Below are positions 46,965 through 55,446 of a stretch of 64,000 nucleotides of DNA, in pieces. The position numbers and the translations under genes were made by a program. The notes under the pieces were generated by a model, which saw nothing but the letters and a program-made list of their open reading frames with translations, ran no database searches and had not been told where the DNA came from. Every line of letters starts with the position of its first letter. Positions within the stretch are counted from its first letter, which is position 1. Origin of the DNA: Gordonia rhizosphera NBRC 16068 (GTDB taxonomy: Bacteria; Actinomycetota; Actinomycetes; Mycobacteriales; Mycobacteriaceae); NCBI RefSeq assembly GCF_000298195.1, contig NZ_BAHC01000062.1, positions 1 through 64,000 of the forward strand. Direction: 5' to 3'.

Positions 46965-47992
46965 CGCCGACCTGCCCACCGGAGCGCCGCGGCGCCGGCG
47001 AAGTCGCCGGCGTGGGCGAACGCGGCCATCATCACCACGTCGCCCTCGCGGATCCGCCCATCGCTGATCGCGGTGTCCAGAGTGACGGGAATGCCGACGG
47101 CGAACATATTTCCGCACTCGTCGAAGGTATCCGGATGACGTTCTTCTGGAAGTTCCAGTGCTTCACGCCAGTTCCGCAGGAATATCCGGTTGGGCTGATT
47201 GGTCACCAGCCAGTCGAGGTCGGCGGGTGCGATACCGACCGAGTCGGCCACCTCGATGGCGGCCTCGGGCACCATCCGGTTGCCGCGGGCTAGGACCTTG
47301 GCGATCTTCGCCTCGGTGAACCCGATGTGGAGCTGTCCGGTGCCCGCCTCCCAGTACTTGCGGGGCGGTTCGGTGACACCGGTCATGTCGCCGGAGTACT
47401 GGCCGTAGGAATGGCACGATAGTCCCAGGATCGGGCTGCCAGAGTCGGTTTCGGCGGTCAGGACGGCCACCGCGGCGCCGTCGCCTGGGATCGCGGCCTG
47501 CGCCTTGCCGCGCACCTGTTCCTGAGTGAAGATCTGTGCGGCGCTGTTCTGCGCGAGGGCGATGAGGGCCCGGCGGCCGCCGTTCGCGCGCAGCAACGCC
47601 CCCGCCAGGTCGATCAGGTGGATGAAGGCGACACAGCCGCCGTTGTGTACGTCGAGGACTGTGGACGGTCGTAGCCCCAAGCGGTGTGCCACTTCTCCGC
47701 CGCATCCGCGGATCGGCACCTCGGGGAGTTGGCTGTGGGTGAGGACGGCGTCGACGTCGTCGAAGAAGTCGTCGCCGTGCCGGTCGGTCAGCACATGGGC
47801 CGCCGTCACCATCATGTCCGCGGAAGTCTCGCCGTCGGCGGCGTGATGCCGGAACTCCGGCGCCCGGAACATCACATTGTCGATGAGCGCGTCGTCCTCG
47901 GCGTACTGGACGAAATAGTCTGCAGGAACCCTGGTTTCGGGGAGGTAGGTGGCGAGGTCCAGGATCGACTCCTGCGGTGTGGTCGTGGTCAT
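46961..47992 (-). CDS. FabH-like ketosynthase III with altered active site
   Basis: A 343-residue KAS III (FabH/OleA-like) enzyme. Visible: catalytic Cys at 120 in VHNGGCVAFIHL, and the second Asn in ECGNMFAVGIPVTLD (Asn 295). The position of the catalytic His (HQAN in FabH) reads WLVTNQPNRIF, so His is Asn 265. Known: Cys-His-Asn is the canonical triad; loss of the His often goes with acyl transfer or ester/amide formation rather than decarboxylative condensation. Start ATG 47992 overlaps the SRPBCC stop (ATGA), while the upstream in-frame ATG at 48004 is less likely. Substrate not known. Confidence 0.88.
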   Translation of the reverse strand: MTTTTPQESILDLATYLPETRVPADYFVQYAEDDALIDNVMFRAPEFRHHAADGETSADMMVTAAHVLTDRHGDDFFDDVDAVLTHSQLPEVPIRGCGGEVAHRLGLRPSTVLDVHNGGCVAFIHLIDLAGALLRANGGRRALIALAQNSAAQIFTQEQVRGKAQAAIPGDGAAVAVLTAETDSGSPILGLSCHSYGQYSGDMTGVTEPPRKYWEAGTGQLHIGFTEAKIAKVLARGNRMVPEAAIEVADSVGIAPADLDWLVTNQPNRIFLRNWREALELPEERHPDTFDECGNMFAVGIPVTLDTAISDGRIREGDVVMMAAFAHAGDFAGAAALRWAGRR

Positions 47993-48651
47993 GATCGCAT
48001 CCAATCCGGGCAGAGCGGCAGCCCGTTGTGGTGGCGATACTCGGCGATCGCCGTGAGGTTTTCGAGTTCGAGTTGGTGGCCCGCGGAGAACATGTCCCAG
48101 AAGTCACCGACCCACACCGGCCGCTCCGGGGGCGCGGTCTCGGGATAGGGGTTATCGTCGTAGAACGGGTGGTGGCAGTTCGTCCACAACACCACCGATC
48201 CGGGCTTGTCGAGCACGACCTGGGCGTCGACCACCCGCATCAGGTAGATCATCCACAGGTGATTGCCCTGGTCCCACGCGCAGTGGTAATCGACGGTCAT
48301 CGCATGCGGGTTCGCGATGGTGCGGGTGTAGATCTCGGTGTGGTCGCCGAGCCGGTCGTGGGCGACCCACAGTCCCGGCTCGTCGGTCTCGGTGAACCCG
48401 CGCAGACTGTAGGTCCATTCCTCCAATGACCGGGTGTCCGACAACCAGTTGTAGAGATCCCGGGGCGGCGCGTCCACATATCCTTGGACCGGGCAGAAAT
48501 CACCGTAGATCTGTTGGTGTGGGTAGACCGATCGGAGCCGGTCGACGAGGATCGGGGTCGCCACCTTCCGGGGATGGGATTCGATCCGCGTGATGCCGGG
48601 CAGGGTCATCGCCTGATCGCCGAGATCGGCCAACGGGGTTGTCACGGTCAT
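47989..48651 (-). CDS. SRPBCC-family protein of the biosynthetic operon
   Basis: A 220-residue START-fold protein. Visible: QIYGDFCPVQGYVDAPPRDLY opening, WTYSLRGFTETDEPGLWVA, DYHCAWDQGNHLWMIY, and a Trp/His-rich end HQLELENLTAIAEYRHH. Start ATG 48651 overlaps the ThDP enzyme stop as ATGA. Known: in natural-product clusters such proteins act as cyclase/aromatase or ligand carriers. Here it may hold or cyclise the product passed between the ThDP enzyme and the ketosynthase. No close family recognised. Confidence 0.8.
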   Translation of the reverse strand: MTVTTPLADLGDQAMTLPGITRIESHPRKVATPILVDRLRSVYPHQQIYGDFCPVQGYVDAPPRDLYNWLSDTRSLEEWTYSLRGFTETDEPGLWVAHDRLGDHTEIYTRTIANPHAMTVDYHCAWDQGNHLWMIYLMRVVDAQVVLDKPGSVVLWTNCHHPFYDDNPYPETAPPERPVWVGDFWDMFSAGHQLELENLTAIAEYRHHNGLPLCPDWMRS

Positions 48652-50321
48652 CGCAGTCCTTCCAGAAACGGGGCGAACGGGGGTACTTCCTCGGGATCGA
48701 CGTCGATCACGAGACAGTTGGGTCCGGTATCGGAGAACAGTTCGGCACAACAGGTTTCGATGTCGTCTACGCTGCCCGCGTGCCGGACGACGAGGTCGGG
48801 AAACATGGCGTCGAGTCCGTCGGCGAGCGCCGCCGGCCTGAATCGGTTCACCGTCGGTGTGTCCGGGAAATAAAGGTGCTCACGGGTCACGCACATGCCG
48901 TGGGCGTCGTTGTTGAGGATGATCAGGGTGAGCGGGGCGGAATGTTCGACGGCGGTGTGGATCTCCATGCCGTGCATATAGAACGCACCGTCCCCGGCGA
49001 TCACGACGGTGCGGGTGGGGTCCCCCTCGGCGGCGCAGCGCACCGCGTTGCCGACGCCGGCGGCGATCCCGTACCCCATACCGCCCATGCCGAGCGCCAC
49101 AACGAATCGTTGCATCGGTGAGAACGGCAGATGGTGCAGGGCGGCGGCGCCGACGTTGCCGGCGTCGGCGAAGACCGCGCACGGTGAGGGCAGCTGCGCG
49201 CCGATGGTCTCGATCACCGCACCAAGGCCCTGGAATCCGGGCGCCGGCGGGGACGCCGGCAGGTACCGCAGCGGCGTCGCGGGTCGGCCCACGGCCGTAT
49301 CGAGCCGGGCGGCGACGAACTTCGCCAGCATCCGGACCGATCGGGCGACATCGTCGCCGATGATCTCCGCGCATCCGGAGAACCGCGCTCGGTGAGAGCC
49401 GATGTAGGTCACGTCCGTGGAGTGCAGGGCGTCGTCGAGCCCGGCCCGGTCGGTGATCGACATCCGGCATCCGACGGCGACACACACGTGTGCGGCGCGG
49501 ACCGCATCGGCGGCGCTGGGGTGACCCATGACGCCGGTCAGGCCGGCGAATCCGGTTTCGGCGGCCATCACGTCCCGCCCGCCGGGTGAGGCCACCACGC
49601 TCGCGCCGATCAGGTCGGCGAGTCCGGCGATGGCGGGACCGAGCCGCTGCCAGGAGGCCTCCTCGCCGACCCACAGGCAGACGCGTCCCGGTGTCGTCGC
49701 GGCCGCGGCGATCCGCTCGGCGAGCGCCTCGAGCCGGACGTCGACCGACTCGTCGACCGGGCTGTTTCCCTCGTGGTGGATCACGGCGACCGGCGACATG
49801 GGCTCGGCCTGGATGTTCTTGGGGATCACCAGTGCGGCGGGCAGCCCCCGATCGAGGGTCGCGAAAGCGGTCGCGAGCGCGCCCGGCGCCGACTCGGACG
49901 CCGCGATCACCGAACACGAGCCGGTCACCGCGGCCAACAGGCCCACGAGGTCGATGGTGTCCGGCGGGTTCAGCATGTCCTGGAACGCACCCTGGCCGGC
50001 CAGGGTCGTCGGTGCGCTCCCGATGAGGGCGAGCACCGGGACCCGGCTGTCGTAGGCCTCGGCGAGGGCGGGTACGACGTTCATCGCACCCCCACCGGAG
50101 GTCGTCATCACGACGCCGGGGCGGCCGGTCAGTCGGGTGATGCCGTCGGCCATCGCACCCGCCGCGAACTCGTGTTTCGCGACCACGGCGGTGACGCCGA
50201 CGGCGTGTGCCGCGGCGTACATGTCCTCGATGTTCGCGCCGTGCACACCGAATACGGTGCGTACGCCGCGCGCATGCAACACCTGCATCAGGTGCCACGC
50301 GGTCGACTTCATGGCGGTCAT
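48648..50321 (-). CDS. ThDP-dependent decarboxylase/carboligase (acetolactate-synthase-like)
   Basis: A 557-residue ThDP enzyme. Visible: N-terminal pyrimidine domain with the catalytic Glu 51 in AKHEFAAGAMADG, a central TPP-M domain, and the C-terminal PP domain with GDGAFYMHGMEIHTA and NNDAHG (GDG...NN motif). The segment LPLTLIILNN is read as PLTLIILNN. Length and layout fit the acetolactate synthase / benzoylformate decarboxylase / sulfopyruvate decarboxylase group. Start ATG 50321 (MTAMKST); ATG 50312 is an alternative. First gene of the four-gene operon; upstream are possible TTCAG repeats and a hairpin element. Likely makes an acyloin or an activated aldehyde. Confidence 0.9.
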   Translation of the reverse strand: MTAMKSTAWHLMQVLHARGVRTVFGVHGANIEDMYAAAHAVGVTAVVAKHEFAAGAMADGITRLTGRPGVVMTTSGGGAMNVVPALAEAYDSRVPVLALIGSAPTTLAGQGAFQDMLNPPDTIDLVGLLAAVTGSCSVIAASESAPGALATAFATLDRGLPAALVIPKNIQAEPMSPVAVIHHEGNSPVDESVDVRLEALAERIAAAATTPGRVCLWVGEEASWQRLGPAIAGLADLIGASVVASPGGRDVMAAETGFAGLTGVMGHPSAADAVRAAHVCVAVGCRMSITDRAGLDDALHSTDVTYIGSHRARFSGCAEIIGDDVARSVRMLAKFVAARLDTAVGRPATPLRYLPASPPAPGFQGLGAVIETIGAQLPSPCAVFADAGNVGAAALHHLPFSPMQRFVVALGMGGMGYGIAAGVGNAVRCAAEGDPTRTVVIAGDGAFYMHGMEIHTAVEHSAPLTLIILNNDAHGMCVTREHLYFPDTPTVNRFRPAALADGLDAMFPDLVVRHAGSVDDIETCCAELFSDTGPNCLVIDVDPEEVPPFAPFLEGLR

Positions 50322-50407
50322 GCGCCCACCATGCGCCGGTGCTCCTGAAGGATTGCTGAAAAAACGGTCCTCGCCGTCATGCGTTCGTCGGAATATCATC
50401 GTCCACT
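50322..50407. promoter_or_regulatory. Upstream region of the ThDP operon with two direct repeats
   Basis: On the minus strand TTCAGCA (50354-50360) and TTCAGGA (50343-50349) occur 11 bp apart, the spacing of OmpR/PhoB-type half sites. An OmpR-family response regulator is encoded 1.8 kb away. This could be chance, as the motifs are short. Confidence 0.3.
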
Positions 50408-50568
50408 AGGGCGTGTCTCCCAATTCTTCTGCGAGGTATTGGCGGAGTCGTTGGTTCTCTGGCAAGGCGGAGGAGGGAGCGAAGCGGCAGCTATCGTGAC
50501 CGACGACAACGCCGCCAGAGGACCAACGAGCCGCCAAGACCCGCAAAGGGAATTGGGAGACATGCCCT
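50408..50568. mobile_element. 161-bp MITE-like palindromic element
   Basis: Ends are AGGGCGTGTCTCCCAATTC (50408-50426) and its complement with one change (50550-50568), 18 of 19 identical. The inverted similarity continues inward (left 50430-50463, right 50510-50545), leaving a unique centre of about 45 bp. No ORF and no clear target-site duplication. It lies 24 bp before the histidine kinase start. Non-autonomous insertion element or stable hairpin is inferred. Confidence 0.72.
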
Positions 50569-50592
50569 CGCAGGGCGAAGGGCTGTCTGACC

Positions 50593-52101
50593 ATGGTGAA
50601 CGTGCGGAACAGGTTGCCGCGCTTGGTTCGATCGCGCGGCAGCATGCGCATGCAGGCGACGATCATCGCCGCCGTGGTGGTGACGGTGGCCCTTCTGGTC
50701 GGGGGCGCCGCCATGCTGTACATGCTGCGGTCGGCCAACAACGAGGCCATGTATCAGTCGACGCAGCGCGAGGCCCACCAGGTCGCCGCCACCATCGACC
50801 GTGACGGGATCGGCGGCCTCTCACGCGACGACCTCATGCCGGGCGCGGGTGCCGACATCATCCAGGTCATCGACTCCGGCGGTCAGGTGGTCGCGAGATC
50901 CCCCGGAGTCCCGACGTCTCCAGTCGTGGAGGGGAATCAACCTCCGCAGGTGTACCGCTACTTCGACGGCGTCGTCGTCCCAGGGGTCGACGGCGAGTTC
51001 TGTGCGACCGCTGTCGGCGCCGAGCACGACGGCGCCTACTACACAGTGGTCGCCCTGCAGCGTTCGTCGGGCCTGCGCCATAGCGAACTGGTCACAGCGA
51101 CGATCCTGCTGGCGGAGATCCCGATCCTCGTCCTCGTCGCAGCGGGGGCGGTCTATCTCCTGGTGGGCCGCTCGCTCCGTCCTGTTTCCCGAATCACCCA
51201 CCAGGTCAACGACATCACCGCCAAGGACCTGGAGCGACGGGTGCCGGTGCCGGAGGCCGACGACGAGATCCACACCCTCGCGACGACCATGAACGGCATG
51301 CTGGCGCGCCTCGAGAACAGCCGGGAGGCACAGCTGCGTTTCGTGGCGGATGCCTCGCATGAACTCCGCAGCCCGCTCACGACCGTCGTCGGGATTCTCG
51401 GGCTGGCCGACGACACCGACTCCGAGGTCGATCTCGACACCGTGCGCACCATCCTGCTACCCGAGGCCACGCGAATGCAGGTGATGGTCGACGATCTGCT
51501 CACCCTCGCCCGCGCGGACGAGAACGGGCTGCAACTGCACGCCGAGGAGATCGATCTCGATGACATCGTCACCGCCGAAGTCGCCCGGGTGCGGTCGTTG
51601 GGTGCGGCTCGGATCCGTGCCCACGTCACCCCGATCCGGCTCGTCGGCGACGGCGACAAGATCGCACGGGCCGTGCGCAACGTGATCGACAACGCCGTCC
51701 GGCATGCCCGCTCGATGGTGTCGGTGACGATGCGCACCGACCACGGTTTCGCCTCGGTGACGGTCGCCGACGACGGTCCGGGAATCCCGCCGGAGGACCG
51801 GGCCCTCGTGTTCCGACGATTCGCACGTATCGACGTGGATCGGCGCAATCAGTTCGGTGCCGGGCTCGGGCTCGCCATCGTGGCCGAGATCGTCCACGCC
51901 CACGGCGGAACCGTCGAGGTCGGCGAGGCCGCCACCGGTGGTGCGGCGGTGACCATCAGGGTGCCGCTGAGCGCCCCTGCTGCCGCGCCAGAACGACCGC
52001 GCGAAGCGGAGAGCGAACTGAGCGATATGGCCGTGACGCCGGGGCGCTCGACGACGCGTGGCCGCGGGAACCCGGACCCTCAGACCTCGCAGAGCCGATA
52101 G
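50593..52101 (+). CDS. Sensor histidine kinase
   Basis: A 502-residue membrane histidine kinase. Order: N-terminal TM (22-46), a ~120-residue extracytoplasmic sensor, second TM (~168-191), HAMP, HisKA with His 256 in VADASHELRSPL, HATPase with NVIDNAVRHA (N box), DDGPGIPPED (G1) and GAGLGLAIV (G2), then a low-complexity tail. Start ATG 50593 with GAAGGG before it; ATG 50644 is an alternative. Its 3' end overlaps the convergent response regulator gene by 22 bp. Signal unknown. Confidence 0.9.
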   Translation: MVNVRNRLPRLVRSRGSMRMQATIIAAVVVTVALLVGGAAMLYMLRSANNEAMYQSTQREAHQVAATIDRDGIGGLSRDDLMPGAGADIIQVIDSGGQVVARSPGVPTSPVVEGNQPPQVYRYFDGVVVPGVDGEFCATAVGAEHDGAYYTVVALQRSSGLRHSELVTATILLAEIPILVLVAAGAVYLLVGRSLRPVSRITHQVNDITAKDLERRVPVPEADDEIHTLATTMNGMLARLENSREAQLRFVADASHELRSPLTTVVGILGLADDTDSEVDLDTVRTILLPEATRMQVMVDDLLTLARADENGLQLHAEEIDLDDIVTAEVARVRSLGAARIRAHVTPIRLVGDGDKIARAVRNVIDNAVRHARSMVSVTMRTDHGFASVTVADDGPGIPPEDRALVFRRFARIDVDRRNQFGAGLGLAIVAEIVHAHGGTVEVGEAATGGAAVTIRVPLSAPAAAPERPREAESELSDMAVTPGRSTTRGRGNPDPQTSQSR

Positions 52102-52751
52102 CCCGCGCCCCGAACCGTCTCGATCGAGTGCACCCCGAACGGGTCGTCGATGCGCTTGCGCAGATACCGGATGTAGACCTCCACGATGTTCTCGTCCCCC
52201 TCATAGTTCTCGTCCCAGATCGACCTCAGAATCAGCGTCTTGGACACGACAGTGCCCTTGTTGCGGATGAGGAACTCCAACAACGCGAACTCGCGGGGCG
52301 TCAGGGTGACCGGTGTGTCGCCGCGGGCGACCCTGCGCTCGGCGGGGTCCAGCGTGAGGCTGCCCGCGGCGAGCACCGCCGGTCGCTCGCGTTCCCCGCG
52401 CCGTAGTACCGCGCGAAGATGAGCCTTGAGCACCACCACGGAGAACGGTTTGACCAGATAGTCGTCGGCGCCGCAGTCGAGGGCCTCGGCCTGGTCGTAC
52501 TCGCCGTCCTTGGCACTCAGCATCACGACCGGTGTCCAGATCTCGCGCCGACGCATCTCCTCGATGACGCGGTACCCGTTGAGTTTGGGCAGCATGATGT
52601 CGAGCACCACCGCATCGAACGGCTCTTCGGTCACCCGCCACAGGCCCTCCGCGCCGTCGGCGGCCACGACGACACTCCAGCCCTCGCTGGCCAGGACCCG
52701 ACGGACCGTCTCGGCCGCACGCACGTCGTCGTCGACCACCAGCACTCTCAC
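52080..52751 (-). CDS. OmpR/PhoB-family response regulator
   Basis: A 223-residue response regulator. Visible: VRVLVVDDDVRAAE receiver start, phospho-Asp 51 in DAVVLDIMLPKLNGY, the Lys of YLVKPFSV, then a winged-helix DNA-binding domain with LTPREFALLEFLIRN, YIRYLRKRID and TVRGAGYRL. Start GTG 52751 with GAGGTGG before it; an upstream GTG is possible. It faces the kinase gene and the last 22 bases of the two overlap; if they are partners, their arrangement is unusual. Possible targets include the ThDP operon promoter. Confidence 0.92.
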   Translation of the reverse strand: MRVLVVDDDVRAAETVRRVLASEGWSVVVAADGAEGLWRVTEEPFDAVVLDIMLPKLNGYRVIEEMRRREIWTPVVMLSAKDGEYDQAEALDCGADDYLVKPFSVVVLKAHLRAVLRRGERERPAVLAAGSLTLDPAERRVARGDTPVTLTPREFALLEFLIRNKGTVVSKTLILRSIWDENYEGDENIVEVYIRYLRKRIDDPFGVHSIETVRGAGYRLCEV

Positions 52752-52952
52752 GGCCACCTCGTTCACATCGGACGGCCCCCATGCGGACCCGACGCGATGA
52801 CACAGCGATAGGGCCGCGACGAGAATCCGCATTCTTCACCCATCCGACCCAGGTCCGACCCTACGCCCTGTGCGGTGCCGGTGCGGTTTTGCCTGCTCAG
52901 CGCTGTTCCGCCACAGCGAGACCCGGCGTTCTCGGATTCACCGCGCGCCGGT

Positions 52953-53840
52953 CTACTTCAGCAGCCGCGACATCCGTCGGTCGGCAAGCACCTTGCCACC
53001 GGTCTGACACGTCGGGCAGTACTGGAAAGATCGGTCGGCGAAGGAGACCTCACGGACCGTGTCGCCGCAGACCGGGCACGGCAGACCCGTTCGGGCGTGT
53101 ACCCGCAACCCGGTCCGCTTCTCCGATTTGAGCCGCGCCACCTCCTGACCCTCGAGCCGGCTCGTCGCGTCGGCGAGCACCGACCTCGTCGCGTCGTACA
53201 GGGTGTCCACCTGCTCCGGGTTCAACGTCTTGGCCGTCGCGAACGGCGAGAGCTTGGCGGTGTGCAGGATCTCGTCGGAGTACGCGTTGCCGATCCCGGC
53301 GATCGTGCGCTGATCGGTGAGGACGTTCTTGATCCGGCCGGAGCTGCCGGCGAGCAGATCACCGAACTCCGCCCGCGTCAGCGCGAGCACGTCCGGGCCG
53401 AGGGTGGCGATGCGGTCGACGTCGGTCACGTCCCGTGCGACCCATACGGCAAGCCGCTTCTGGGTGCCGGCCTCGGTGACGTCGAACCCCTCTCCGGGTA
53501 AACCGCAGTGCACGCGCAGCGCGATCGGCCCCTTGCCCCCGGGTTTCGGTGGGGTCTGCGAGAGCTGATCGCTCCAGCGCAGCCAGCCTGCGCGGGAGAG
53601 GTGGATGACCAGGTTGATCACCGACTCGGATCCATCCGACGTGCCGGGCACGGTTCGGATGATCAGGTACTTGCCGATCCGGCCGACCGATTCGACGACG
53701 CGGTCGGCGAGTGCGGTGTAGGGCGGATCCGCCGTCTTCAGCACCGCCAACGACGCCACGTCGACACGCCGGATCGGGAATCCGGCCGCTCGAGAGTCGA
53801 TGTACTCGGCGATCGCCGCCACCTCGGGAAGCTCGGGCAT
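52953..53840 (-). CDS. Fpg/Nei-family DNA glycosylase
   Basis: A 295-residue bifunctional DNA glycosylase/AP lyase for oxidised bases. Visible: PELPEVAAIAEY with the N-terminal Pro nucleophile and Glu-2, the H2TH region around IKNVLTDQRTIAGIGNAY, and a C-terminal zinc finger (CPVCGDTV ... YCPTCQTGG). Start ATG 53840, chosen because the initiator Met-Pro gives the catalytic Pro. Divergent from the cysQ-like gene by 25 bp. Whether it prefers FapyG/8-oxoG or pyrimidines is uncertain. Confidence 0.92.
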   Translation of the reverse strand: MPELPEVAAIAEYIDSRAAGFPIRRVDVASLAVLKTADPPYTALADRVVESVGRIGKYLIIRTVPGTSDGSESVINLVIHLSRAGWLRWSDQLSQTPPKPGGKGPIALRVHCGLPGEGFDVTEAGTQKRLAVWVARDVTDVDRIATLGPDVLALTRAEFGDLLAGSSGRIKNVLTDQRTIAGIGNAYSDEILHTAKLSPFATAKTLNPEQVDTLYDATRSVLADATSRLEGQEVARLKSEKRTGLRVHARTGLPCPVCGDTVREVSFADRSFQYCPTCQTGGKVLADRRMSRLLK

Positions 53841-53865
53841 GTCTCCAGTGTGCTCTAGTAAGGGG

Positions 53866-54606
53866 ATGATCTCCCGCCATTCCGATGCCGACCTGGCGGC
53901 GCACATCGCCGATGGTGCGGGGCAGATCCTGCTCGGAGTACGGCATGGCGGGCTGCTGGGCGGGCGGCACCTCGGCGACGTCGGTGACGCGATGGCTCAG
54001 GCGTGGATCTCCAACGTGCTGGTCCGTCATCGCCCGCACGACGCGGTGCTCTCCGAGGAAGGCGCTGACATCGGTGACAGGTCCTCGACGGATCGGGTGT
54101 GGATCATCGATCCGCTCGACGGCACCAGCGAGTTCGCGTCCGGGACGGCTGACTGGGCGGTGCACGTCGCCCTGACCGAGGGTGGCGCGGTCACCACCGC
54201 GGCGGTGTCGCTGCCCGCCGTCGGCGAGCTGTTCCGCAGCGACACCGTCGACCCGCCGGTCACCCCGCTCACCGGGAGGATGGCTGCCTCCCGCTATGGC
54301 GGGTCGTACGAGAGTGCCTGGGTGTCGCGGCGGTTGTCGCTGAACATGATCGGCATCGGGTCCGCCGGTGCCAAGGCGATGGCCGTCGTGCGCGGCGATG
54401 TCGACGCCTACGTGCATGCGGGCGGTCAGTACGAATGGGACAACTGCGCACCCGTCGGTGTCGCGCTCTCCGCGGGTCTGCACTGCAGTCGGCTCGACGG
54501 CTCGCCGATCGTCTACAACCAGCCGCAGCCGTACATGCCCGACTTCGTCATCTGCCGCACCGAGATCCGCGACGACCTGCTCACCGCGCTCGACGAGATC
54601 TGGTGA
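53866..54606 (+). CDS. cysQ: CysQ-like 3'(2'),5'-bisphosphate nucleotidase / inositol phosphatase family
   Basis: A 246-residue metal-dependent phosphatase of the inositol monophosphatase family. Visible: VLSEEGAD (Glu for Mg), VWIIDPLDGTSEFA (metal-binding DPLDGT motif) and EWDNCAPVGVALSAGL (third metal ligand). Known: the mycobacterial CysQ (Rv2131c) with this pattern removes the 3'-phosphate of PAP in sulfate assimilation. Short for the family but complete. Start ATG 53866, preceded by AGGGG. Next to an Fpg-type gene divergently. Confidence 0.85.
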   Translation: MISRHSDADLAAHIADGAGQILLGVRHGGLLGGRHLGDVGDAMAQAWISNVLVRHRPHDAVLSEEGADIGDRSSTDRVWIIDPLDGTSEFASGTADWAVHVALTEGGAVTTAAVSLPAVGELFRSDTVDPPVTPLTGRMAASRYGGSYESAWVSRRLSLNMIGIGSAGAKAMAVVRGDVDAYVHAGGQYEWDNCAPVGVALSAGLHCSRLDGSPIVYNQPQPYMPDFVICRTEIRDDLLTALDEIW

Positions 54607-54680
54607 AGCGCCGGGCGACGTCGCGCCCCGCGCAACGCCGTCGACCTGCCCGCGAACCCGTCGACGGCCGACTCGGCGGG

Positions 54681-55439
54681 TCAGTGCATCTTTCGCAACA
54701 AGTAGATATCCATGATCCAGCCGATCCGCCGTCGTGCCTCCTCGCGGGCGGCCGCGATCTGCTCGCCGACGTCGGCGACCCGACCGCTGATCAGGATCTC
54801 GTCGTCGGTGCCCACATAGGCTCCCCACCAGATGTGGTCGTCGGGACGGGCGGTTCGGCGGAAGGCGAGATCGCCGTCGAGCATGACGATCTGATTTGCG
54901 TCGGCCCCGTGTGGTGTGTCGGCGAGCCGGCGACCGGTGGTGATATGGACGGGTTCGCCGACTCGGTTGGCGGTGATCCGGTGCGCCGCGGTCAGCGCGC
55001 TAGCACTGGTCACGCCCGGGATGACCTCGACGTCGAGGTCGAGATCGGGTTGAGCAGACAGGTCGTCGACGATCCGTAGTGTGCTGTCGTAGAGCGCGGG
55101 GTCGCCCCACACCAGGAAGGCCGCGACCCCGCCCGCGGGGAGCTCGGTGCGCAGCACATCGGTGAACAGGGCCGCACGGGCGGCGTGCCAGCGGGTCACC
55201 TCGGAGCGGTAGTCATAGGGGTTGCGGTCGCGCGGCGGATCGGCGACCTCGACGACGCGGTGTCCTTCGGGCGCATGCCGGGACAGGATCTCGTGACGCA
55301 AGGCGGCCAGTGACTGCTTCTCGCTACCCTTGTCCAACAGCAGGAACACATCGACGTCGGCGAACGCGTCGATCGCCTGCAGGGTGATCTGGCGGGGATT
55401 GCCCGGGCCGATCCCGATGACCCGCAGCGTGATTCGCAT
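54681..55439 (-). CDS. cobF: Precorrin-6A synthase (deacetylating)
   Basis: A 252-residue SAM-dependent methyltransferase of cobalamin synthesis (aerobic pathway). Visible: VIGIGPGNPRQITLQAI SAM loop, FLVWGDPALYDST, and VIPGVTSASALTAAHR. Length fits CobF. The gene stands alone, seven bases from the SDR stop; in actinobacteria cobF is often separate from the other cob genes. It fits the presence of a B12 riboswitch and cobalt transporter at the right end of the window. Confidence 0.93.
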   Translation of the reverse strand: MRITLRVIGIGPGNPRQITLQAIDAFADVDVFLLLDKGSEKQSLAALRHEILSRHAPEGHRVVEVADPPRDRNPYDYRSEVTRWHAARAALFTDVLRTELPAGGVAAFLVWGDPALYDSTLRIVDDLSAQPDLDLDVEVIPGVTSASALTAAHRITANRVGEPVHITTGRRLADTPHGADANQIVMLDGDLAFRRTARPDDHIWWGAYVGTDDEILISGRVADVGEQIAAAREEARRRIGWIMDIYLLRKMH

Positions 55440-55446
55440 CGTCGGC

